A stretch of 64,000 nt of DNA from Cryptomeria japonica (taxonomy: Eukaryota > Streptophyta > Pinopsida > Cupressales > Cupressaceae): assembly GCF_030272615.1 (NCBI RefSeq), contig NC_081408.1:766913330-766977329 (forward strand), read 5' to 3'. The translations under genes and the position numbers were made by a program. Position 1 is the first letter of the stretch. Each line of letters starts with the position of its first letter. This document shows, one piece after another, positions 1-10,700 of this stretch. The notes beneath the pieces were generated by a model, which searched no databases, was not told the DNA's origin, and was given only the letters and a program-made list of their open reading frames with translations.

Positions 1-2803
1 TCCGATGGATTTCCGTTATTCTTCTTTCAAACCTTCTGGGACATCCTCAAAGATGATGTTGTTAAAGGTGTGCATGAGTTTTTTGGGGCTATAATGATCT
101 TAAAGGAACTTAATGCAACATTTTTGGTTCTAATACCTAAATGCCTAGGGGAACACTCTATGGATAAGTTTTGGCCAATAAGCTTATGCATCTCTTTCTA
201 TAAAATTATTTCTAAGGTGGTTACAAGTAGGTTGCTAAGGAATCTTCCTCTAATCATTTTTCCCCAAAGGATTGGTTTTGTTCCTGGCAGACAAATCCTT
301 GACTCTATCATTTCTATTCATGAAAACATTCATTTGCTGGGGATTTGAAAAACCAAGGATTTCTTATGAAGCTAGATTTGTCTAAAGCCTATGACCGTGT
401 GGACTAGAGTTTCTTGGGTAAGGTGCTTAGAGCTTTTGGTTTTGGAGTGAGATTTATTAAGATGATTGATCAACTCATCTTGACTCCTTTTTTTGTCATT
501 TTCAATGGGGTGCCTTCCCCATTTTTCAAAACTTCTAGGGGTATTAGGCAGGGGGATCCCATATCCCCTATACTCTTCATCATTTTGGCTGAATGTCTGG
601 GTGGATTTATCAGCAACTTTGTTTCTTTGGTTCTCCTTTGGAGTATATGGCCCTCTTTTGGTTTTAGAGCATGTACTCATCAATAAATTATTGATGATAC
701 CATTTTAATGGGATCATCCACTATCAAAGAAGCATCCAATCTAAAGAACCTTCCCAATACTTATAGTATGACATCGAGTCAAACAATCAATTGGGAGAAA
801 AGATCTATTTTCTTCTTCAATACCCTGGAGCACACACAAATCAAAATGGCCTGGATCCTTGGATGCCGAATTAGTAAGCCTCCTGCTATCTACCTTGGCC
901 TCCCCTTGGGATTGAAACCCTTAGAGCTGTTCTGGAATAGTTTTGTTGATAGATTTAGTAGAAAGTTGGCTGGTTGGAAACAGACCCTTCTTAGTCAAGT
1001 TGGAAAAGTCCAGCTTTTAAAATCTTCCCTCCAAAGTCTTCTGGTGTATACTTTAAGCCTTCTTAAAATCCTTGGAAAATTTGTTGATGCCATTGAGAAA
1101 ATCTAGAAAGCCTTCTTATTGTCTGGGGTTGATGAGAAGAAGAAAATGGCTCTCATAGCTTGGGAAAATGTGTGTAGACCCAAAAGGAAGGGGAGTCTGG
1201 GCTTAAGGAATATTAGAGCTTTGAACAAAACTCTCCTTGCCAAACAAATTTGTAGAACTTATCAGGGAAAAGGATAATGGAATGATATATGGAAGGTCAA
1301 GTACTTAAGGAAAGTTCCCACCATAGAGGATTTCCTGGTCCCAGATCAGATACCAAGTGGTTCTTTCATTTGGAATAGTGTTATCGAGGCTAAAGGTATT
1401 GCTAGTCTCGGCAATGTCTGGGCCATAGGTGATGGTAGGAAGTTGGACTTTTGGGACAATGCTTGCATTGGTGGAGCCCCTCTTAATAAGCATGCCTCTC
1501 ATATGCTCATCCAAAATTGTAAGTAGAAGATAGGTGCCAAAGTGGATAATTATTGGAAAGATCAAAAGTGGGTGGACATACGATCTATTGATCCCAAACT
1601 CAAGCAGGTAAATTTAATGATCAACCATGTTGTCTTAAATACTAGAAGGGAAGACCACATGGTGTGGTGTGGGACTTCCTCAGGGACTTATTCGGTCTCT
1701 TGATCTGTCCTTCTACTAGCACAATCACAAGATCCTACTCCTTGTTGGGCTAAGGCTTGGTGTTCAAGTTTGATTCCTAAAATAAATATTTTTTTGTGGA
1801 TCCTCTTGCAAAATAAGATTCTAACTACAGATAATTTGAGAAAGAGGGGCTTTTATTTCCAAAACATATGCTATCTCTATCTTAATAATGAGGAATCTGT
1901 GAACCACATTTTTTTACACTGTCCTTTTACCACTCCTATTTGAGGGATGTTTTTTCAAATGTGGGGGGTGAATTGGGTTTTTCCGAAGGAGATGCGGGAT
2001 TTTTTCAGAAGCTGGCATTATTCAACCAATAACATCACCATAAGAAATCTGTGGAAGCTCTCTTTTGCCCATATCCTCTGGGGGATATGGAAAGAGAGAA
2101 ATAATAGAATATTTCAAAATGATATTAACACCTCTGAAGTGGTGTGGGTCAAGATAAAAAATAACTTTGTTGAGAATGTGATGGCCAAGAGGGTACATTA
2201 TTGTAGCAAGAAGGAGGATTTTAAAGTTCTTAAAAGGTGGAATATCCTAGCCTTTTTGGGCTCTAATATCAACCAAATCAATAGAAGATTGTGTTGTTGA
2301 TCCTTTCCCCCCAATGATTGGTTTAAGGCCAACTTTGATGGGGCAGTGAAAGGAAACCCAAGACCTATTGGTTGAGGTGGTGTTATCCAAAATGAGGTTG
2401 GCTTTTGGACTGGGGTGGTTGCTTATCCCTTAGGAATTTAGACCAATCATATGGCATAAGCTATGGGAACCCTTCAATCAATTAAATTAGCCTATAATTT
2501 AGGGGTCAAAATGCTATGGTTGGAAGGCGACTCTAAAAACATTATTAACTACCTTCTCGGTAAACATCAAAAATCATGACCATCAAAAACATCATTGAGT
2601 CTGCAAGGGAGTTGCTTCAGGGGTTTAAAAAATGTCATATTTCCCATGTTTATAGAGAGGCTAATCGAAATGCTGACTGGGCTGCCAACGAGGTACTACA
2701 AAGTGAGATAATTATTACCTGGAATGGCGAAGGGGATTTACCATGTGTGGCACATGATATCTTAACTTATGAAAGATTGCATGGTAAGCAGGGTCATATT
2801 TGA
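1..2803 (+). pseudogene. LINE ORF2 remnant: reverse transcriptase, zinc-binding region, RNase H
   Basis: Conserved L1 reverse transcriptase blocks are readable: the LIPK and WPISLC region (about 140-190), GFVPGRQI (about 270-300), LDLSKAYDRVD (about 370-405), GIRQGDPISPILF (about 540-580) and a decayed catalytic DDT box (about 690). The DDT box has lost the residue normally before DD. A reading-frame change lies between about 346 and 366. The region from about 1,680 to 1,960 has the zf-RVT pattern, with INIFLW and NHIFLHCPF. RNase H starts near 2,318 with FDGAVKGNP and runs to about 2,745 with VYREANRNADWAAN. Endonuclease and ORF1 would lie left of the window. About a dozen in-frame stops are present, mostly explicable by C-to-T or G-to-A changes. 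The polyprotein would make LINE cDNA at the target site. Confidence 0.88.
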
Positions 2804-3060
2804 AATGATTTCTCGAGGTTTAAGGCGATGTCGTGGCAGCAGGAACTGGTTTTGTAGGAAGCCAAGAAGGAGGTACAATAGTCATTGTAGGTTCACTTTG
2901 CATGCTTTATGGGTATTTTTATCCCTCTTGAATAATAGCATCAGAAACTCCTACAGATTTAGAGCAGGTTATCACAGAAAGTCTGTCAAGAAGAAAGGAA
3001 TCAGGTGGGAATTACAAACTATTGGCATCAATAGGATTATGGGTGGAAAATGAAAGAGAA

Positions 3061-4718
3061 TAGAGGCTACCACCATTGATAAATGGAAGAGTCATTCGCA
3101 GGTCTGGACAATTCTTCAAGCTGCCAAGATGACAGATATGATAGAACGTATGCAGGAGAAACAACCCAAAATTATGAGAATCTTTAAGAAGGGCTAGAAC
3201 TAAGGCACTTTAACCATTGGAAATAGGAAGGTCGAGGTGACTAAAACTATGATTGTGGAGGCAACTGGTCTTTTGATGAAGGGCATCAAGTTTGACAGGG
3301 ATAGAAAGATTTCAAACGCTGCCATGAAGAAATTTCCAAAGGATGAGGAGGAGAAGGCTAGACTGGTGAAGGGCAGCCATACCTACTTCTCGCCAAAGGT
3401 AATTAAATTAATTTGGTTAAGGGTTTTTCTTGCTATAATGGAATTTATCACGCTCGATGGTAGATACACTATGTTTTACAGCTACCACTTTGTCTTACTT
3501 AATCATTTTAGGTATAAAGATAAAATTTATTTTCCATATTATCTTTTTTGTGCCCTTAATGTTGGGATCAAGGATGCCATATCCAACCCTAGTATCAACT
3601 CTACAATGCACGAAGGTTTGATGGTGATTCTATATAATCACATCAACAACACAACTGTCCAGTTGAATATAGCTAAGATCTTTGAATTGGATGAGGATTT
3701 CAAAGACTCTGATGATGAGGAAGGTGAAGGCTATGATACGGAAGTAGAGACAGAGGACGATCCCCAAATTACTGGGTCAAGCAGAAAAAATAGAAAAACA
3801 GAGCAGGGGAAATTAAACAAAGGGTCAGCCAAAAAGAAGTAGAGAGGGGAGGATGAGGATAACTAGTATGAATAGGATTATGGAACTGACAATGACATGG
3901 ATATTGGAAGTGAGGAGGTCCAAACCCTTGTGAGCCAACATCAAAAAAAGAAGATTCCTATAAATAAGGAGGTGAGCACCAAGGAATGGTCACCTCTCAT
4001 GACCAAGTCTAAGGATAAGGCTCTAATGGGGGAGGATATGACCATGAAAGAAGCTTAGAGCTCTGATGCCAGGGAGGTTGGACTGGAAGTGAATCTTGAT
4101 ACCGCTGGTGATATGACCCAGGAAGAGCATCACCTGGATATTGATATTTGCATCAATAATGGCATGGATAGCTTCAAGAAGGTGCTCCTCTAGATGCATA
4201 AGGAAACTGCAGGCATTAAAACCAACCAGGCCCTGGAAGAAGGGAAAATTGAGACTTTACAAGCTTTAGGCTCGAGAAAGTTCAATTCCCTCCCTGATTG
4301 TCTCAGTGAGCTCACCAAAGCTATTGGTAATGCATAGGAGATTATCAACGCTAATCGCAATAGATTTCTTAGCCTAGAAAACAAAATAGGTGCCACTCAA
4401 CAGAGACTTGATGGAGTTGACAACAGGATCAAGAAAATAGGTGAGCAAAGCCATAAGATTCTTAAGGCTACTTCGGCCAGCATGAAGACCCTCATCAATA
4501 AGCTGGAGAACTACCATGGGGATAAAGAAGTGGCGTGCATTATTGATGTTAAGGATGATACCCCAGATGATAAGGATATAGGGCTTAGGAGAATAACAAG
4601 GGTGAGCACTAAAAAGATGCAGAGCCACAAAAAGGAAATTGAGGATATCAAGTGGGCAATTGATAATATGGAATAGTTGGAGCTAGAAGCGGTGGAAATG
4701 CTTCAGAAATTAACCTAA
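3061..4718 (+). pseudogene. Unrecognised acidic/coiled-coil reading frame downstream of the LINE RNase H
   Basis: One frame can be followed for about 1.65 kb without a frameshift. Stops are TAG at 3195, 3840, 3864, 3873, 4056, 4191, 4335 and 4674, and TAA at 3201 and at the end (4716). The longest open piece (3237-3842, 201 residues) has a hydrophobic, aromatic-rich middle, then an acidic stretch (DEDFKDSDDEEGEG) and a basic Lys/Arg tail. The last third (about 4,200-4,680) is rich in heptad-like Leu/Ile/Lys/Glu patterns, suggesting a coiled coil. I do not recognise a domain. It could be a third LINE ORF, an ORF1-like protein of a second LINE, or captured host sequence. Its position between RNase H and a LINE-like 3' tail favours a LINE-borne product. 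Confidence 0.5.
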
Positions 4719-4900
4719 ACATGGGATTCTGATGGTCCTTTTTGTTTTTTGAACTATTGTCTCTTGTTTGCTGGTGTTTTTTTTATCAACTGTCTTTCCT
4801 TAGTTTGCTGTCTTTTTTGTTTTGTTGTGCTTTGATGTAAATATTTTGATCTTTTGGTTGTAATGCGTTTCAGGGGCCCATCAAAACCCTTTTTTCCATA
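4719..4900 (+). other. Probable LINE 3' untranslated tail
   Basis: T-rich, non-coding sequence that ends with GGGGCCCATCAAAACCC and a run of six T. GGGGCC-type motifs just before the terminus are usual in plant L1 elements. No long poly(A) is visible, so the exact end is unclear. Confidence 0.45.
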
Positions 4901-4904
4901 TTCA

Positions 4905-7900
4905 AAAATAGTGAGTCTTCTAATCCAACACTTGCATCACTAAGATCAAGGTCCATAAACACATCAAAGAAGACACAAAGTCTAAGGGAAATATATGATG
5001 AAATACAAGAAGCAGAAAATGATGATTTATGCTATAATTTTGCATTCTTAACACAAGTTGATCCAATTTATTTTGAAGATGCCTTAAAAAATGACAAATG
5101 GATTGCAGTCATGGATGAAGAAAATCAGTCAATAGAAAAGAGTCAGAATTGGGATCTAGGAGATCTTCCTAAAGGAAAGGATGTGATTGGAGTTAAATGG
5201 GTTTACAAGACAAAGTATAATACTAATGAAAAATTAGAGAAGTTGACAGTTCTGATACTAAATGTTTAGTACAGATGCCAAGCTAATAAGATGAGAGGGG
5301 GGGTGAATCATACAAACTTAATCTTTAATAAGATCAACAGATTCAACCTCAGTTAGCTTATCAGAAAAACTGTAAAGCATGCAAACTCATAAACAGATAA
5401 GATTACAAAACATATAACACTAGATTTAACGTGGAAACCCAAATAGGAAAAAACCACTATGGGATTTCGGACCCACTAAGAAATATACTCTTCTAGAGTA
5501 TGCTCGGTTAAAAGCAAATCTTGTTAAAGATTACAAAACACATTGCTAGATGTGACCCGCTTGAGGGATTTCCCTCAGATCTGTTAAGATCTTCACTTTG
5601 TTAGAAGTGACCTTGTCAAAGGATTTCAAACACTCAATTAGAATGTCACCTTTCTAGAGGATTTACAAATAAGACTGTTAAGTCCACTCGGTTAACAGAT
5701 TTTCTATTACTTCACAAAATAATAGTAATAAAAATCTATCTGCAACTTCACATATAAAATTCTAAAGCAGATTCTTATTTGCTCAATACAATCTATTTAC
5801 AGGACTTATCTTGTCCCTCTGCTGGGCTCTATACTCTGTTTCTCAAACAGGTCTTCAAGCTTCAGTGCTCGGTAAATACTATGTAGCATCCCCTGTGCTT
5901 ACACTTGCCCGCATGCCTTGTTTATCAACAGTTCCTTATTTATAAATAATTTGCCAACCACTTAATCTCCTTGATCACATTTCCCATGATCAATCATAGC
6001 CATCAGATCTTTAAACTTGACTAGGTTCAATGTATCCTTTGATTTGAAAAACATTTTACCCTGCCTTGGAACTTGTGCTAGGGTATTGCGGTTCAATTTG
6101 AGCTGTAGATCTTCTTGCCAATTTTCCTTTGCCATAGATTCTTTAACAAACTTGATGCAAGACATACCAATCATTTAATCAGTTTCAGCTCATCAGCGTC
6201 CTTCATTAAATAATGCTTTTATTCATTCAATGCATTCTGTTATTACTCAGTTGCAACTCGGTGAATACTAAACTTCACTCGGTAGACATTCCGCCTTCAT
6301 TAACCGATAGCGATAACCTTAGGGTTTACTGACTAGGTTCCTTAGGGTTTACCAACTAGGTTCTTTGCTCGGTAAGATAGAATAGTATTAACCTTACAAA
6401 CAATAGCATATGTAGGATATCAAAACAATCTAAACATCATGATCTCATCATTGTCTAACTCGGTAATAGTTGCCCATTGAATAACTTATTTCTCCCCTTA
6501 TTCATCATATTCTTTCTATGTCTTTTACCAACTTCTTTATACTCATCAAAACATACTTCTTAAGATATGGCAACATCATACTGAATCAAAAAATCAATTT
6601 CTTGACATCAATGACAAAATAATAATATTAGGACAGTAAATATCCTTAATTAGTTATATCCATAATCATCAACAACCTTCTCAATATCCTTATTGAAATG
6701 CCAACAATCTCTCATTGTAATTGGAATGCCAACAATCTCCCTTTATCTGTTATAATGCCAACAGAGGTACAAGGCAATACTAGTAGCTAAAGGCTTTACA
6801 CAAAAGTCGGGCATAGATTACAATAAAACATTTGCACCAGTGGCAAGAGTGGATACCATTAGAATGGTCTTATCTATAGAAGCTCAGAACAAGTGGAAGG
6901 TTTACGAAATGGACTTTAAATTAGCATTCTTGAATGGCATTTTGGAAGAAGTGTATATAAAATAGCCACCAAGTTATGAAGTTTTGGGAGAATAATATAA
7001 GGTATACAAGCTGAAAAGACCCTATATGGTTTTAAGCAAGCTCCTAGAGCTTGGTATAGTAGAATAAATACTTATTTTCTGAACAATGGGTTTAGCAAGT
7101 GTGACAATGAACAAACCTTGTATGTCTAAGTGAATGATGAAAGATAAATCTTGATAGTTTGTTTGTATGTAGATGATTTGATGTTCATAGGTAATATGTC
7201 AATTAACTCATTCAAGGAAGCCATGGAAAGAGAATTTGATATGACTGATTTGGGGCTCATGAAATATTTTCTTGGGATAGAGGTAAGCCAAAATGATCAA
7301 GGCATTTTTATATGTCAAAGTAAATATGCTAATGATTTGTTGATGAGATTTAATTTGATAAATGTGAATCCAGCCCCTACACCAGTTGCATTGGGTTTAA
7401 AACTTAGCAAGGATGACAAAAGTCCAAGTGTTGATGCAACCTTATTCAAAATATTAGTTGTCAACCTCATGTATCTAACTACCACAAGACCGGATATCAT
7501 GTATGGGGTTAGTCTCATTTCTAGATCCATGGATAAACCAAATGAATCACATTGGAAAGCTAGAAAAAGAATTTTAAGGTACATAGCTAGAACAAAGAAT
7601 TTTGGAATTTTGTATACATCTTCAGATGATTACAAAATTATTAGATATATAGATAGTGATTGGGGAGGTAGCATGAATCATAGAAAAAGCACTTTAGGGT
7701 TTATCTTTCATCTAGGATCGGGTGCTATCTCTTGGTCATCAAAGAAACAACCAATTGTGACACTCTCATTAGCTAAAGAGGAATATGTTGCAGCCACATC
7801 AGTAGCTTGTCAAGTAGTATGGATGAGAATCAGACTTGAGACATCCACAAGAAGAACCTACGAAAATTTATAGTAATAACAATTCAGAAATTGCTTTATC

Positions 7901-8095
7901 TAAAAATAATGTCTTTCATAAAAAGAGAAAGCATATAGATACAAGATATCATTTTATTCAAGAATTGGTAAACAATGGTGACATATATCTTGAGTTTTGC
8001 AAGTCCAATGAATAACTAGCTGACATATGCACAAAGCTGCTTGTAAAAAACGTTTTTTAATATCTCCAAGAAGGAATTGGTATTCCAGATATACA
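4905..8095 (+). pseudogene. Copia-D pol remnant: reverse transcriptase and RNase H
   Basis: The first half (4905-5243) ends in the reverse transcriptase start, with LPKGKDVIGVKWVYKTKYN. After the solo LTR it resumes at about 6,769 with [28 protein letters not shown] and the YEMDF region carrying a catalytic Asp. The YVDD box is intact in the open piece 7151-7873 (LYVDDLMFIG). RNase H follows: IDSDWGGSMNHRKST, then the ALSKNNVFHKKRKHIDT region in a shifted frame after 7873. Stops near 6963, 6993 and 7128 and the frame changes make it non-functional. It is a recognisable Copia pol by motif order. Lineage assignment would need a tree. Confidence 0.88.
5244..6763 (-). mobile_element. Solo LTR (1,520 bp) of a Copia-C-like family inside Copia-D
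   Basis: It starts TGACAG and ends CCAACA on the plus strand, so on the minus strand it runs TGTTGG to CTGTCA. It is flanked by GAAGT (5239-5243) and GAGGT (6764-6768), a 5-bp target duplication with one difference. Removing it and one duplication puts the reverse transcriptase codons on both sides in one frame. The interior has the same landmarks as the Copia-C LTRs: GAGAGGGGGGGTGAATCA near the plus-strand start, GGAAACCCAAATAGGAAAAA, and TGCCAACAATCTCCC near the plus-strand end. No internal region remains, as expected after LTR-LTR recombination. Confidence 0.88.
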
Positions 8096-8107
8096 TGGCA
8101 GTGAAGA

Positions 8108-8118
8108 TTAAGGGGGAC
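8108..8118 (+). other. Polypurine tract of Copia-D
   Basis: TTAAGGGGGAC lies immediately before TGTTGGCATA. This is the usual plus-strand primer site just upstream of a 3' LTR. Confidence 0.75.
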
Positions 8119-8560
8119 TGTTGGCATACGTGGACTGCCAGTTGTGCATGTTTAATCTCCCATGCCTCCGTAGCATATTTACTCCAACCAGTTCATTCAC
8201 TTCTCCTTCTCCTACCTTCTTCTACTCCGTTTTTGATGCATCTAGATCATTCATTTTAGGCGCTTATTCTAGAAGCTTCTCCCAAAGCTATTTGGAGAGC
8301 TTTGTTTTGTAATTCTCAGTTTTGAAAAAGGACAATGAAGTCTGACTACTCTGTTTGGATACATGGCATAAAAACTCTGTTTTAATGTATGATTGAAAAA
8401 GAGCATTGGCAGCTTTGTTTGTTAATGGCAATAACATAAACCATGTTCTGTTCTCTTTACTGTTTACTGTTTTCTTTGAAATAGTTTTATTTTGTCCCTT
8501 CAATATAATGCAAATAAGAATGTAGTGTTACCGTTTTTCATTGCTATCTTGGTCCGATCA
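8119..8560 (+). repeat. Copia-D 3' LTR (right end approximate)
   Basis: It begins with TGTTGG directly after the polypurine tract. The sequence is non-coding and T-rich. The end is a guess (a CA near 8,560), since the partner LTR is not in the window. Confidence 0.5.
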
Positions 8561-8743
8561 AATATATTTCGTTCTTCTTCATTAAGATTAGCAAGATTTA
8601 ATCCGTTTGTCACGTAGAGTTAATATTTCGCAAGTATGGATCAACGATGCTCATGAAACTCATCGGCTAGATTACTCCAGCACTCAGTTATTTTTAGTTT
8701 CTGTCCGTTTTTGTTGGACAAAGTCTGTGGTTTAAGGACGAGT

Positions 8744-8880
8744 CTATTCTGGCTTTAAAACGGCAGTAGGATTGACTAACATGTGTAGGTTTTATACCAT
8801 CGCTTTTGCAATAAACGGCTACGATTGACTAACACATCACTATCACGCTGTACTAACAGTCTGTTTTAGAACCAGAATAG
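8744..8880. repeat. Imperfect inverted repeat, about 20-bp arms
   Basis: CTATTCTGGCTTTAAAACGG near 8744 pairs with CTGTTTTAGAACCAGAATAG at 8861-8880, with a few mismatches and a loop of about 97 bases. The function is unknown. It may be a small foldback element. Confidence 0.5.
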
Positions 8881-8974
8881 CTTCAGCCATAATTTAATAT
8901 ATATCGACTTCACATTTTGCTTGGACAAAATCTGCTCGTTTACCATTTTTACAATCAGCTTACATTTGATTACG

Positions 8975-9370
8975 CTGAGAGACATAGATTACAATGGCAG
9001 TCATCTGTGTATGTTTTATTCTGCCGCACATTAAATCTAGGAGACCAATTGAATCACCACCGTTGAAATAGAGTATTGTGCTTTCGTGGATACAGTAAAC
9101 AACACTAGCGTAATTATTGCTGACGTGTCTTCTTTCCAACAGAGCAACATTCTGCTTTCGTGAATACATAAACACCTCTCACGTAATTATGCCAAGAGGC
9201 ATAGACTACAATGGCAGGCATCCGTGAAAGTTTAATTCCAACATAGATGAAATCTCGGAAAAGATATTATAATCAGCACCCTTAAAACAGAATATAATGC
9301 AACTTTCGTGCATACACTACATTTTCTTATTCACACCACTTGAGATATGTGCTGACGTGTCTTCTTCGAT
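8975..9370. repeat. Imperfect tandem duplication, unit about 190-200 bp
   Basis: Both copies begin GAG.CATAGA.TACAATGGCAG and end GCTGACGTGTCTTCTT, with shared phrases such as CTTTCGTG.ATACA between. Divergence is substantial, so the duplication is old. Confidence 0.55.
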
Positions 9371-10700
9371 GTGGCGAATTACTTATTTTTTAACAAACCA
9401 AGATTGGAACGAAAGACAGTTACCAGAGCAGCTCGCAATTTGCATTATATCGATTTGAAAATACTTAAATTACATTTCAATACGTAAAATCTTGCTGCAT
9501 TTTTGAAGAAACAAGTGTATGTGCGGTTTACTGCATCCACATGAACTTACTGACCATCGCACGATGAAGTGGAAGAACATGAGAACATGAGTCCATCCTT
9601 TGCAAGTAAGCAACATTGCACCAAAACGGTTATTCTAACGAGAGAATGTTCCAGCTTCCATCATAAGCTTCACATTTGGATGTTATCTGCTATTCTTTAC
9701 AATTGCAAAGTTCAGATTAAACCTCCTCTCATTGTACGCATTTTGCATAATTTCATTTGGTTTATGCCAGGGAATGTATGCTATAAGATTGATTTAATTT
9801 CTGTTTGCTAATTCATTCTTTACGCATTGCAGAGGATTAAGGTTGCAATATTGAAGGTTCGTTTGAAAAACGATTTCGACAATATCAGCACAGACATAGT
9901 TAACTAGGCACGCCTTTCCTATGCTCTTCCATAATACTATGAATACAATGCACCATGGGTAAAGTAGTTTTTCTTCTTCTGTTGTTTCATTTATTGTTAT
10001 CATCGATAGTCTCCACAAGATTGAATAGTTGTGTTGCTCCTAATTTCGCGTATATAAAAACGTTTTCCAAGTACCGCAGTAACTATGTATGCCTGCAATT
10101 ATTTGCTTACATAAAATGCCAACTGTTTGAGGTTTTATGTGGATATGCATCAACATTTTGAATGACTATCTTCCGCCAAACTGTCAATTAGTTACTCCAA
10201 AAAAGTTAGAAAGATACTACCTTAGGCATGTTCATAATATGTAATATGGAAACAAAGGACTTTCAAGACAGCGAATAATTACCATACAAATTTTAAAGCT
10301 GTCTTTTGCTCTACTTTGACACATTTTTTATGAGAGCATAGCCAAAGTCTTCCTTTGCTTTGCTCTCATAAACGTACAAACCTCTTTTTCCGATACCAGA
10401 AATAATTGACTGGACTAATGTTTTTAAAACGAGCAAGAAAAATAATTCTCTACGACAACTTTTATCCCTTCGAGTGCTATGAAGCTCTGATTCTTTCGAA
10501 AATTATGCGTTAGATTTGCATCTAGCTATTTGAAATAAAACTCTGTAAGGTATCTGCTTTTATCTTTTATAGATTAAAAGTCAATGACTGCCTACAAAAG
10601 CTTAAGCCTAACCAGAATCTTTTGTCAAACTTTGCCATAGAAGAAGAGAGCATTTGTTGTTCGATAAAGGTTTTTTTTGAAAGTATAGGAAAGAGCTGTG

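Larger units (their letters stand above)
1..4900 (+). mobile_element. L1-type LINE, 5'-truncated by the window edge, decayed
   Basis: This is a plant non-LTR retrotransposon. In order it shows reverse transcriptase blocks, a zinc-binding reverse transcriptase-associated region and RNase H, then a further acidic/coiled-coil reading frame, then a T-rich tail ending in GGGGCCCATCAAAACCC, which resembles the 3' ends of plant LINEs. The left end lies outside the window. Its right end abuts Copia-D pol sequence at about 4,905, so it may have inserted into that element. Stops and at least one frameshift make it inactive. That the extra frame belongs to the LINE is inference. The reverse transcriptase assignment is secure. 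Confidence 0.85.
4905..8560 (+). mobile_element. Copia-D: 3' part of a Ty1/Copia element
   Basis: The element retains the segment before reverse transcriptase, reverse transcriptase, RNase H, a polypurine tract and a 3' LTR. Its gag, protease and integrase are absent from the window, either left of the LINE or lost. It is interrupted at 5244-6763 by a solo LTR and bounded on the left by the LINE tail. The right limit of the LTR is not defined, because there is no second LTR to compare. The reverse transcriptase is of the same general kind as the inverted fragment at 58995-60959 (shared patterns LYVDDL.FIG, TTTRPDIMY and HIDT.YHFI). Confidence 0.85.
8561..10700. other. Unassigned non-coding stretch
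   Basis: No convincing coding sequence, RNA gene or element end was recognised in these 2.1 kb. Only short chance frames occur. Two local structures are listed separately: a foldback at 8744-8880 and an imperfect duplication at about 8975-9370. The phrase TGACGTGTCTTCTTT recurs here, and a similar phrase occurs near 39,538, so the same old repeat family may flank both sites. Confidence 0.5.
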
